Shown in pieces: positions 44,111 through 51,715 of a DNA stretch of 64,000 bases. Both the position numbers and the translations under genes were made by a program. The stretch is taken from NCBI GenBank assembly GCA_016458225.1, contig JAEMGR010000019.1, positions 62,001-126,000 on the forward strand, in the 5' to 3' direction. This DNA comes from Myxococcaceae bacterium JPH2. Lineage in GTDB: Bacteria > Myxococcota > Myxococcia > Myxococcales > Myxococcaceae. The notes beneath the pieces are model-generated. The model saw only the letters and a list, made by a program, of their open reading frames with translations, made no database searches and had not been told where the DNA came from. Position 1 is the first letter of the stretch, and each line of letters opens with the position of its first letter.

Positions 44111-45565
44111 CGCGGTCAAAAGCTTGGACGCGACTTCGGTGGTGATGAGGGGAAGAACGCCACCCCCACCCACGATGTTGACGATTTCGGACATCGAGCC
44201 CCGGCAGACGCCTCCCCAGGCCGGCTGCTTCCCTAGTCCAACAGAGGCATAGGCCGAGTAGTCCACGAAGAATGACGTGGGCAGCACGCTGTTCTCGCCG
44301 CAGAGGAGGTGATCCTCGGGCGTGGTGTCGACGATTTCCTGCACCACGTAGCCGCCGCCGGCGGGATCCGTGGCGGCGCGCTCGCACAGCTCCGCCCACG
44401 TGAGCGAGGACCCATACGCGGCCTTCACGCGCTCCTCGTAGGGCACCGTGCCCACCGAGCGCCCCAGGAACACGGCCTTGCCGCCGTAGTCCCACGAGCG
44501 CTTGAGCACGAAGCGGCTGGGGTCCGCGATGACCGTGGCCACCACGTCCGAGACGCGCGAGCCATCCGGCGCGGTGCCCGGCATGTGCCGGAACGGCCGC
44601 GTCCAGGGCACGGACGCGGCAATCGCCTCCAGCTCCTCGGGCGTGAGCTTCGCGCGCTCGGCGAGCGCGGGCTCCGTCAGCGCCTGGGAGAGCAGGGCGA
44701 ACGTCGTCTTCACCTCGACCTGCGAGGCGGGGGGATTCAGGAAGACCGCCTTCTTGCCCGGCACCACGCCCAGGAAGTCCTGGACCCAGGGCGACGGCGT
44801 CTCTTCCAAGCGGCGAACGAAGAGGTGTCGGTACACCAGGTCGTAGCGCTTGCCCTTCACGATGAACGCGTCGTCACCGGACACCTCGTCCGGATGCACC
44901 ACGTCCGCGTCGGCGCCGTACTCGCGGAAGCGCTCGCACAGCCACCGCAGCTCGGACACCTGCGCATCATTGCGGCGGCAGAGGAGGGCCACCGTCTCGG
45001 GCATCTTCCCGGCGCGCTCCGCGGCGTAACCCTCCAGCAGCGCCCGGTAGAGCGCCAGGGGATTGCTGCCATTGAGCGCGAGCAGCGCGCCCAGCCCCTT
45101 CTCGGGATAGCGGAAGTGACGGCCCACGACCTCGATGAAGGTCCGGGCCGCGATGTCCGAATAGCCCTGCATGGCCGGGATGGTGGCGTTGACCTCCAGC
45201 GCCCACGGCTTCCCACCCGAGACGAAGTAGTCCACGCGGGTGGTGGCCAGGCGGGTGGCCTGCCTCCAGGTGCGCTCCGCCAGCGAGCGCTCCAGGGGCG
45301 AGAGCGCGCCCAGCAACAGCTCGGCGTCCGGCCCATCGAGCACGGCGCGGGTCATCTTGACCGTGGCCGAGGCGAGGTGCGCCGAGAGTCCCGCGCGACG
45401 ACGGATCTCCGCCGCGTCGAGGATCACCGGCGTGGCGGTGACGGGGATGGGCCGGGTGCTGCCGTCCGGCTTGGTCACGGCGAGCCCGCGCTGATAGGCC
45501 ACGCGCGCCAGCTCGGGCCCGAAGTGCTGCGCCTGTCTCCGAAGTACGTCCAGTAGCTCTTGCAC
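44096..45565 (-). CDS. Circularly permuted ATP-grasp protein
   Basis: A 489-residue protein with ATP-grasp elements in reversed order. The Mg-binding ALEVNATIPAMQGYSD (Glu124, Asn126), normally near the C-terminus, is near the N-terminus. The nucleotide-binding lysine segment VLKRSWDYGGKAVFLG (Lys355 region) and the YVVQEIVD strand (about 406-413) are in the C-terminal third. This matches permuted ATP-grasp proteins that ligate amino acids or peptides. The substrate is unknown. The GTG at 45565 has AGGG upstream and drops a non-conserved Pro/Gly extension. The C-terminus runs into the 29-bp repeat array. Confidence 0.75.
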   Translation of the reverse strand: MQELLDVLRRQAQHFGPELARVAYQRGLAVTKPDGSTRPIPVTATPVILDAAEIRRRAGLSAHLASATVKMTRAVLDGPDAELLLGALSPLERSLAERTWRQATRLATTRVDYFVSGGKPWALEVNATIPAMQGYSDIAARTFIEVVGRHFRYPEKGLGALLALNGSNPLALYRALLEGYAAERAGKMPETVALLCRRNDAQVSELRWLCERFREYGADADVVHPDEVSGDDAFIVKGKRYDLVYRHLFVRRLEETPSPWVQDFLGVVPGKKAVFLNPPASQVEVKTTFALLSQALTEPALAERAKLTPEELEAIAASVPWTRPFRHMPGTAPDGSRVSDVVATVIADPSRFVLKRSWDYGGKAVFLGRSVGTVPYEERVKAAYGSSLTWAELCERAATDPAGGGYVVQEIVDTTPEDHLLCGENSVLPTSFFVDYSAYASVGLGKQPAWGGVCRGSMSEIVNIVGGGGVLPLITTEVASKLLTAWKAI

Positions 45566-45667
45566 GGCGCGGACCCTACGTCCAAGGGGCAGGGGTGGTC
45601 CACCCACCAACGCATGGGCGGGGCCACTCTTCCCGGTAGGGCAGTGGCTCCTGCCATCCGACACGCG

Positions 45668-45692
45668 CCCGCCCGCGCAGGGAGCGGGCGGG
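45668..45692. other. Strong GC hairpin in divergent intergenic region
   Basis: CCCGCCCGC (45668-45676) and GCGGGCGGG (45684-45692) pair perfectly around GCAGGGA. It lies between the ATP-grasp gene and the zinc-island gene, in the leader or upstream DNA of both. No T-run, so a terminator role is not obvious. Confidence 0.45.
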
Positions 45693-45773
45693 GGCGGGCG
45701 TCACGCCGTTCACGTGCGAGGGCGCGCCATCGACCGTGGAGGTCGTCGTGTCGGGAGTGGACACGGGGTCCAA

Positions 45774-45787
45774 GCTTGCGCGCAAGC
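45774..45787. promoter_or_regulatory. Perfect 14-bp palindrome over a candidate -35
   Basis: GCTTGCGCGCAAGC is self-complementary throughout. It covers TTGCGC (45776-45781), which sits 17 bp from TACAAA (45799-45804), a 4-of-6 match to a -10. Together these form a candidate promoter for the gene at 45837. Confidence 0.5.
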
Positions 45788-45802
45788 GTAGACTGGCTTA
45801 CA

Positions 45803-45833
45803 AACGCAACTCATTTTCAGTTGAAACTGCGTT
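45803..45833 (+). promoter_or_regulatory. 31-bp double inverted repeat, candidate Fur/Zur-family operator
   Basis: Outer arms AACGCA (45803-45808) and TGCGTT (45828-45833) enclose inner arms CAACT (45807-45811) and AGTTG (45819-45823) around an AT-rich centre. The inner part is a roughly 17-19-bp dyad of the size bound by Fur-family regulators. It overlaps the candidate -10 and transcription start and ends 4 bp before the GTG at 45837, which opens the zinc island. Identification as a Zur site is inference from context. Confidence 0.5.
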
Positions 45834-45836
45834 GAC

Positions 45837-46277
45837 GTGAGCATGCTCCGCCGCCATCCCCATCCGAGACACCGAGCCGAGCGCCCAGGAATGCTGGCGC
45901 TGGTGCTCGTGTGCGCGATGGCCTACGCGGGAAGCGTATTGCACTTCGCGCTCGTCCAGCACGTCACCTGCTTGGAGCACGGCGAGGTGATCCACCTGGA
46001 CGAGGTGGCCCGAGACGGACGCCAGAAGGCGCTGGAAGCGGCGTTCGATGACGTCCGCCTCGCCCAATCGAAACGGGCGATGGGGGTGGGGCACGGCGCA
46101 GAGGCGCACTGCCACCACGCCTTCTTCCGCCGAGAGGCGCCCGCTCCGGCGCCGGGCATCTTGCAGTCGCAGGTGTTGTCCTCCCGAGCCAGTCCCGCGC
46201 TCGCCGTGTTCCGCTTCCACGCGGAGCCCGTGGAGCGGTTGCGGCTCGCCCCCAAGTCCTCACCTCCGCGCGTCTGA
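45837..46277 (+). CDS. Small secreted/membrane-anchored protein with VLH-x5-H-x2-C-x-E-H motif
   Basis: A 146-residue protein of unknown function. A hydrophobic segment (about 19-35) acts as a signal or anchor, and directly after it comes VLHFALVQHVTCLEH, giving the spacing VLH-x5-H-x2-C-x-E-H (His36, His42, Cys45, His48). A second cluster, HCHHAF, lies near residue 93. The potential metal ligands and the site next to a palindrome-covered promoter suggest metal binding outside the cytoplasm. The same spaced motif occurs in the gene at 53153, at the far edge of the metal-uptake operon. GTG at 45837 or ATG at 45843 are both possible starts. Confidence 0.7.
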   Translation: MSMLRRHPHPRHRAERPGMLALVLVCAMAYAGSVLHFALVQHVTCLEHGEVIHLDEVARDGRQKALEAAFDDVRLAQSKRAMGVGHGAEAHCHHAFFRREAPAPAPGILQSQVLSSRASPALAVFRFHAEPVERLRLAPKSSPPRV

Positions 46278-46568
46278 GTCCACGTCCGGTGCGCGTGTCC
46301 GTGCGCGAGGGCCCTCGTGTGCCCCGTGGCAGGCGCGCGCCATCCAGGCTCGACCGCTAGGACTCGTGCGCGCGATGAGCGTGCCCGCGTCCTGAGGTGT
46401 CGCGCCGTCGGATGCGCTGCTGAGCGGACCGTGCTCGGCGGATGCCGGCCTCGCGTGGGCTCCCTTCGGTCTCACCGCAGTGCTGCGCGCGCGCCGTGAC
46501 TCGTCTCCTTGGGGACGAGGTGCGGCGTCGTGCGCCCCATTCACGTCGCATCACACTGGAGTCGCACC

Positions 46569-47054
46569 ATGAAGAAGTCCCTGCCCGCAGTCCTGCTGTT
46601 CACCTCGCTGCTCGCCGCGTGTGGCGATGATCCGGCCACTTCGTCCTCTGTCGATGAGGAGGGGTGTGAGCACTTGCAGAAAGGGCCCGGCGTCAGCATC
46701 ACCGCCGTGCGCGAGGGCGCGGGGCCCGCGGTGAGCAACGACCACAAGCGCTACGACATCGCGCTGCAGGACGCAACGGGCGGAAAGGGGGGCGCTGTCT
46801 CGTTCGCGGTGACCGCGGCCGAGGACTACGTCTTCTTCACGAGCGCCGACGTGCCCGTGACGGTGACCACGTCGGCAGGACAGGTCGTCGAGGTGGAAGA
46901 GCACGCGACGAGTTCTGCGTCGTGCACGGACATCCGAGGCCGCCACGTCGTGCCGCTCGGCGTGGGCACGCACACGCTGACCTTCGGCCCGACGCCGGTG
47001 AATCAGGTCTCGCTCGTCATCGAGGAATCGGGCGAGCACGGGCATGCGCACTGA
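46569..47054 (+). CDS. Lipoprotein with His-rich C-terminus
   Basis: A 161-residue lipoprotein (MKKSLPAVLLFTSLLAAC, lipidated Cys18). The mature part begins with an acidic segment and CEHLQKGP, continues as beta-rich sequence (YVFFTSADVPVTVTTSAGQVVEV) with a second Cys, and ends EHGHAH, a likely metal-binding tail. I do not recognise the family. It follows the gene at 45837 by 291 bp in the same direction and probably belongs to the metal-uptake set. A weak 7-bp hairpin (46500-46519) precedes it. Confidence 0.75.
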   Translation: MKKSLPAVLLFTSLLAACGDDPATSSSVDEEGCEHLQKGPGVSITAVREGAGPAVSNDHKRYDIALQDATGGKGGAVSFAVTAAEDYVFFTSADVPVTVTTSAGQVVEVEEHATSSASCTDIRGRHVVPLGVGTHTLTFGPTPVNQVSLVIEESGEHGHAH

Positions 47055-47690
47055 GCCATGGCCAGAGCCGCGCGCATTCTCCCCGATGACGTACGCCGCG
47101 ACGGGGCACGGCAAGTCCATGGCTGCCCAGTCGGAGTCGGACGACGACGCAAGACGGCCATGGAACTGCTGAGCCCCCGAGGAGACGGATCCACGCGCGG
47201 ACGAGCCGTGCGCGGAACGTTTGCAAGGCTCCTCACGAGTGCTCCGAAGAGGCTTCGAGCCGACGCGCGAGGCCCCCGTCGTCGCGCCATGAAGTGAAGC
47301 AACGGAAGCGTGGGGGATGGTCCATCGCGGCGTGACACACGTGGCGACACAACGTGCTGCACGTCGCGCGGAACAAGGGAGGTGCCAGCGTGGGCGCGGT
47401 GACGCAGGCCGCGCGCGCTGGCACCGGAGTTCGGAGTGAACGCGGTGTCGCTCCGATGACCGGAGCAAGAGGAGGACTTCACGCGGGCACCTCCCTTGTT
47501 CCACGTGTGCCCAAGCAGATGGCGAGCGGCCAGCGACAGGTGCCATGGGTGACTGGGCGAACACGAACCCGTGCCGTCGCCCGTTCGAGAACCGCTGTCC
47601 TGCCGATGACGGAGACGAGGGTGTCCCCGCGTGGCGCTTGACGCGCGCGAGGCATTCGCATTTCTAGGCGTCCGGTTCCCAGGAGACGCC
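47055..47690. other. Gene-free stretch containing a long inverted repeat
   Basis: No supportable gene in these 636 bp. Open frames on both strands are Arg/Ser-rich and lack domains. The main content is the inverted repeat at 47370-47502. A 6-bp hairpin GCTCCG/CGGAGC (47449-47465) lies inside its loop. Confidence 0.55.
47370..47502. repeat. 133-bp inverted repeat with 23-bp arms
   Basis: GGAACAAGGGAGGTGCC (47370-47386) pairs perfectly with GGCACCTCCCTTGTTCC (47486-47502). Inside one mismatch, GCGTG (47388-47392) pairs with CACGC (47480-47484), so arms are 22 of 23 complementary. The loop is 87 bp with its own small hairpin. There is no clear target-site duplication. It could be a miniature mobile element or a structured RNA. 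Confidence 0.85.
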
Positions 47691-48239
47691 ATGCCTTCGT
47701 TTCGCCTGAAGCAGGACCAGACCGCGCTGCTCGTCGTGGACATCCAGGAGCGCCTGTGCGCGGTGATGGACCGGGACGACCTGGACCGGATGCTGGCCCG
47801 AACGAACGCGGCCATCGAAGGCGCGCGAGCGCTCGGTCTGCCGGTGCTCGTCACGGAGCAGTACCCCAAGGGGCTCGGGCCGACGCACTCGCTGCTGCGC
47901 ATGCGGTTGGGGGACGTGAAGCCGGTGGAGAAGCTGGAGTTCAGCGCCGCCGTGCCCGAGGTGCTCTCCGCGTTGGGGCCGCGCCGTCAGGTGCTGGTGG
48001 TGGGCATGGAGACGCACATCTGCATCTTCCAGACGATTCGCGACCTCGCGGAGCAAGGCTTCGAGCCCTACCTCCTCGCGGACGCCGTCCTCTCTCGCAC
48101 GGCGGAGGATCGGCGCGTGGGGCTGGAGCTGTCGCGGGACGCGGGGGCGCGGATCCTCACGGTGGAGGCCGCGCTCTTCGACTTGCTCGGGCGCGCGGGC
48201 ACGCCCGAGTTCAAGAAGATCTCCGCCGCGGTCCGCTGA
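47691..48239 (+). CDS. Isochorismatase-family cysteine hydrolase
   Basis: A 182-residue enzyme with the family's catalytic triad: Asp17 in LVVDIQ, Lys60 in QYPKGLG, and Cys111 in METHICIFQT. The family includes nicotinamidases, isochorismatases and carbamoylases; the ETHICIFQT block and small size fit the YcaC/hydrolase branch rather than nicotinamidase (no His-rich metal site is visible). Cytosolic. AGGAG at 47681-47685 fixes the ATG. It converges on the metal permease with 9 bp between stops. Confidence 0.9.
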   Translation: MPSFRLKQDQTALLVVDIQERLCAVMDRDDLDRMLARTNAAIEGARALGLPVLVTEQYPKGLGPTHSLLRMRLGDVKPVEKLEFSAAVPEVLSALGPRRQVLVVGMETHICIFQTIRDLAEQGFEPYLLADAVLSRTAEDRRVGLELSRDAGARILTVEAALFDLLGRAGTPEFKKISAAVR

Positions 48240-48248
48240 ACTCGCGGT

Positions 48249-49121
48249 TCAGCTCGGCTTGCTCACCGCGTTGCGCACCAGTCGAACCGCCATCGCGAGC
48301 CCCACGAGCACGGCCGACACGACTGTCTGCGAGCCGCCTACCGGAAAGTCGTTGAAGTAGGCGAACAGATAGCCACCCACGCCCGCGATGCCCCCGGCGA
48401 GGGTGGCCGCGAGGAACGTCCAGGGCAGGCGCAGGTCCAACACCAGCGCGGCGATGGCGGACACGGTGGAGAACGCGAACACGGGCAGCGAGCCCAGTGC
48501 CCGCGTGGACACGCCCACCATGACGCCGATGGACACCATGAGCACGGTGTCCAGCACGCGAACGGGAAGCCCCTGAACGCTGGCGCCGACTCGGTCGAAG
48601 CTCGCGAAGGTGAGCCCTCGGTACCACCACAGGTGGATGAACAGCACGAGGCCGCCGACAATGGCCACCGTCGCCAACTGCTCGGGCGTCACGAGCACCG
48701 CGGTTCCGAACAAGATGCCCTGGATGTCATGGGCCTCCTGCGAGATGCGGTCGCCCACGAGGATGGCCGCTCCGCCTGTCAGCGCATAGGCCATGCCCAG
48801 CAAGCTCTCGCGAGAGAGCCGCAGTCGAGCGGGCTCGACCATGAGCAGCAGCGTGGCGGCCACGGCCAGCAAGGTGGCGCCCACGACGGGCTCCACATGC
48901 TGACCCAGGTGGATCTCCGCATAGAAGGCCAGCGCCACGCCCAGGCCCGCGGAGTTCGTCACGGCCGCGCTGACGAACACCATGCGCCGCAGCACCACGT
49001 AGACGCTGAGGAAGCCGAGCACGCAGCCTGCGATGAGCGCGCACAGGATGGGATCTCGGAACAGCTCCCAGCCCGCGCGGAACTGCTCCCACTTGGAAGG
49101 GTCAACCAGCGTCTGTTCCAC
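48249..49121 (-). CDS. znuB: Metal ABC transporter permease (ZnuB-like)
   Basis: A 290-residue ABC-3-family permease with eight or so helices. It opens ILCALIAGCVLGFLSVYVVLRRMVFVSAAVTNSAGLG, diagnostic of zinc/manganese permeases, and has the GILFGTAVLVTPEQL and ALGSLPVFAFSTVSAIAALV segments. The GTG at 49121 overlaps the ATPase gene by 20 bp. A longer start at 49205 would add a Thr/Ala-rich tail and a 104-bp overlap. Last gene of the operon. Confidence 0.9.
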   Translation of the reverse strand: MEQTLVDPSKWEQFRAGWELFRDPILCALIAGCVLGFLSVYVVLRRMVFVSAAVTNSAGLGVALAFYAEIHLGQHVEPVVGATLLAVAATLLLMVEPARLRLSRESLLGMAYALTGGAAILVGDRISQEAHDIQGILFGTAVLVTPEQLATVAIVGGLVLFIHLWWYRGLTFASFDRVGASVQGLPVRVLDTVLMVSIGVMVGVSTRALGSLPVFAFSTVSAIAALVLDLRLPWTFLAATLAGGIAGVGGYLFAYFNDFPVGGSQTVVSAVLVGLAMAVRLVRNAVSKPS

Positions 49122-49923
49122 GGTGTGGTCCCGGAGGTGCGCGTTGGCAGTAGTCGTCGCCGTACTGGCGGCGGAATGCGGGGTGACAGAAGACGGTGCG
49201 CGCATCGCCCATCACGATGGCGGACGTCTCTCGGTCGACGAAGAGGAGGACATCGGCGTGCTCGGCGGCCACGATGAGGTCGTGACTCACCACGACGACG
49301 CCCAGCCCACGCTCGCGCGACAGTGCGCACAGGCGCTGCATCGTCTCGCGCTCGGCCACTGCGTCCATGGCGGCCGTGGGCTCATCGAGCAGCACGAGGT
49401 CGGCCTCTGTGGCGATGACGCGCGCGAGGAGGGCGCGTTGTTTCTGCCCCTCGGACAGCTCGCGATAGGGACGGTGGGCGATGGCGCGAGCTCCCGCCGT
49501 ATCGATGGCCGTGTCCACCGCATGGCGGTCCGAGCGCGCGGCGAAGGGGCGCAGGAAGTTCCATCCCGACAGCCGGCCCCAGGCCGTCAGCTCGCGCGTG
49601 CGCACGGGCAGCAGCGCGTCGATGGCGGACGTCTGCGGCACATAGGCACTGCGCACATGCGGCCCCGCCCGATCGACGGAGCCGGACACGGGCTCAATCA
49701 AGCCCAGCAGGGTCTTGAACCACGTGCTCTTGCCGGAGCCATTGCGTCCGATGACGGCCACGAACTGCCCGCGTCGCACCGTCAGGTCGATGGGCGGCAA
49801 CATCGCCTTGCCGCCATATCCGATGACGAGCTTCTCGCAGGTGAGGAGCGGCTCGCCCAGCGCCTTCTCGGCGGGGAGGTGTGAGGCCCCCGCGCTCGAC
49901 GTCTCCGGCTCACCGGCCTTCAC
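49102..49923 (-). CDS. znuC: Metal ABC transporter ATP-binding protein (ZnuC-like)
   Basis: A 273-residue ABC ATPase powering the adjacent permease. Walker A is GRNGSGKST, the signature LSEGQKQR, Walker B LVLLDEPT, and the H-loop VSHD. It has a Q-loop at YVPQTSAIDALLPVRT. The fold belongs to the zinc/manganese/iron-chelate importer class. A GTG start with GGAGGTGA upstream overlaps the preceding gene by 14 bp, so translation is coupled. Confidence 0.93.
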   Translation of the reverse strand: MKAGEPETSSAGASHLPAEKALGEPLLTCEKLVIGYGGKAMLPPIDLTVRRGQFVAVIGRNGSGKSTWFKTLLGLIEPVSGSVDRAGPHVRSAYVPQTSAIDALLPVRTRELTAWGRLSGWNFLRPFAARSDRHAVDTAIDTAGARAIAHRPYRELSEGQKQRALLARVIATEADLVLLDEPTAAMDAVAERETMQRLCALSRERGLGVVVVSHDLIVAAEHADVLLFVDRETSAIVMGDARTVFCHPAFRRQYGDDYCQRAPPGPHRGTDAG

Positions 49924-50767
49924 GCTTCACCTCCGAGGTAGGGCCCAGCCGGGCCACGTTCGCGAGCAGCGCCAGTCGCACGGCCTCGTTCGCGGGCGTG
50001 TCGAGATCCAGCACGCCATCCGCAGCGGGCACGACCGCGGACCAGTCCACCGCATCGAACAACGCGGGCGTCACCTCCAGTTGGAGTCCGAGCAGAACGC
50101 GCGGCTTGTTCTCTCGATCCGAAGGGACATCCAGGGCGTTGTTCAGCACGGCCACGGGCTCGCCTTCGTCTCCATCGGGAGCGGTGAGCTGGGTGAGTCG
50201 GAAGACGCGCTCGCCCTGGACTCGGGGCGTGGCGCGAGTGTCGCGCACGGTGCCGGTGAGGCGCAGCGCGGTGACGCTCCACCGCCCCTTCGTCACGGTG
50301 GTCTGCGGAAGCTCGCATCCGGGCTGACACGTGAGCGCGCGAGCCTCGGGCGCGAGCAGGTCGAGTTCCGCTTCGACCGGCAGGCTCGCCACGGTGCGCG
50401 TGCTGACGCCACCGCCGCTCAGCTCGGCCGCGACTTCGTCATAGGGGATGAGGGCACCGTCATCCCGGTGGCAGTGGCCACCGTGGCACAGCGTGTAGCC
50501 CTCGGGCGGGTTCGCGGGATCGAACGAGGCGGTGCCCGAGCTGCTGCCCGAACTCGCGAGCAGATCGATGTCACCCAACGTCACCGTGGCGTGGGTCAGC
50601 CTCACCTGAAAATCCGAGGCGAGCCGCGCATAGCCCTGACCCGCGTCGCGGTCGGCAGGGGTGACGTAGCCCGCGCGAACGGAGGGCTCCAGAACCGCGA
50701 AGCCCTCGCCGTCTCCGAGCGCGCATCCCGACAGGAGGAGGAGGGGAAGGAGTCGTGTGGCACGCAT
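49910..50767 (-). CDS. Lipoprotein with CHGGHCH metal-binding cluster
   Basis: A 285-residue lipoprotein (LLLLSGC, lipidated Cys15) lying between the substrate-binding protein and the ATPase. The notable part is a CHGGHCH cluster (near residue 94-100) after a Gly/Ser-rich loop, plus CQPGC about 50 residues later. The rest is beta-rich. The cluster is a good candidate zinc-binding site. It could pass metal to the binding protein or to the barrel. I do not recognise it as a named family. It starts 4 bp after the binding-protein stop. Confidence 0.8.
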   Translation of the reverse strand: MRATRLLPLLLLSGCALGDGEGFAVLEPSVRAGYVTPADRDAGQGYARLASDFQVRLTHATVTLGDIDLLASSGSSSGTASFDPANPPEGYTLCHGGHCHRDDGALIPYDEVAAELSGGGVSTRTVASLPVEAELDLLAPEARALTCQPGCELPQTTVTKGRWSVTALRLTGTVRDTRATPRVQGERVFRLTQLTAPDGDEGEPVAVLNNALDVPSDRENKPRVLLGLQLEVTPALFDAVDWSAVVPAADGVLDLDTPANEAVRLALLANVARLGPTSEVKREGR

Positions 50768-50771
50768 GGCG

Positions 50772-51695
50772 TCAGTTGCCCTTCCCGGCGAGGCCCTGTT
50801 CGAGCTTCGTCACGAAGTCCTCCATGTGCTGGAGGTACGTCTGCCCTCCGCGGAAGTCGGTGCCACCGGGAATCACGACGAGCGGCGCGGGAATCTTGGA
50901 GGCGACGAGGCGCGCGGTGCCGTCGGGGTAGTACTCCTCGCGCAGCACCAGGCGCGCCTTCTTGGTCTTGCCCACGGTGAGCACCTGGGCCACGTGCGAC
51001 GGGTTGGGCGGGATGCCGGGCTTGGGCTCGAGGAACTCGATGGTGTCGAACCCGAGCCAGTCCTGCAGGTACGCCGTCGTCTTGTGGTACGCGATGACGG
51101 GGGCGCCGCGCAGGCCCGCGAGTCGCTTCTCCCAGCCCGTGCGCGCCGCCTCCAACTCACGGCTGAACTTCTCCAGGTTGGCCTTGTAGGTCGCGGCGTT
51201 CGCGGCATCGAGCTGCTCCATGCGCGCCTCGATGCCCTTCGCCACCGCGAGCGCCGCGCGCGGGTCATAGGTGAAGTGCGGATTGCCGCCGGGGTGCACA
51301 TCGCCCTGGCTGCGGTCCACCTTTACGGTGGGCGCCTCCAGGACGCGGACGAACTGGGACGCGTCCAGGTGGCCGGGGTTGCCCGTCTGGATCTTCTTGT
51401 TGCGAGCGCCGATCTGCAGCGTGGGCAACCAACCGATCTCCAGATCCAGACCGTCGGCGATGAGCAGGTCCGCGCGGTTGAGGGCCAGCGCGAGGTTGGG
51501 CTTGGCGTCCACGAAGTGGGGATCCTGCGTGGGGAGGGCCAGGGACTGGACCTCCACCTTGTCTCCGCCCACCGCCTTCGCCAGCGCGGCGAGGTCAGGA
51601 AGGGTGGCGACGACCTTGAGTTCCGCCAGCGCGGGCGCGGCGAAGAGGGACACGACAGCGGCACACAGGGCCGCGAGCTGAGAGATGAATCGCAT
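50772..51695 (-). CDS. znuA: Metal ABC transporter substrate-binding protein (ZnuA-like)
   Basis: A 307-residue cluster A-I binding protein with an N-terminal signal peptide (cut after APALA). It carries the usual three metal histidines: DPHFVD, NPHFTYDP and YHKTTAYL, and a late acidic REEYYPDGT. It lacks the long His-rich loop typical of many ZnuA, having only a short GDVHPGGNPH before the second ligand, so specificity could be zinc or manganese. The ATG at 51695 has AGGAGC upstream. Confidence 0.9.
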   Translation of the reverse strand: MRFISQLAALCAAVVSLFAAPALAELKVVATLPDLAALAKAVGGDKVEVQSLALPTQDPHFVDAKPNLALALNRADLLIADGLDLEIGWLPTLQIGARNKKIQTGNPGHLDASQFVRVLEAPTVKVDRSQGDVHPGGNPHFTYDPRAALAVAKGIEARMEQLDAANAATYKANLEKFSRELEAARTGWEKRLAGLRGAPVIAYHKTTAYLQDWLGFDTIEFLEPKPGIPPNPSHVAQVLTVGKTKKARLVLREEYYPDGTARLVASKIPAPLVVIPGGTDFRGGQTYLQHMEDFVTKLEQGLAGKGN

Positions 51696-51715
51696 GTCAG
51701 GGGCTCCTGGATGGG

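Noticed and set aside
47003-47902. Minus-strand 299-residue frame across the gene-free stretch
   Set aside because: Ser/Arg-rich, no domain, and it runs antisense into the isochorismatase gene.
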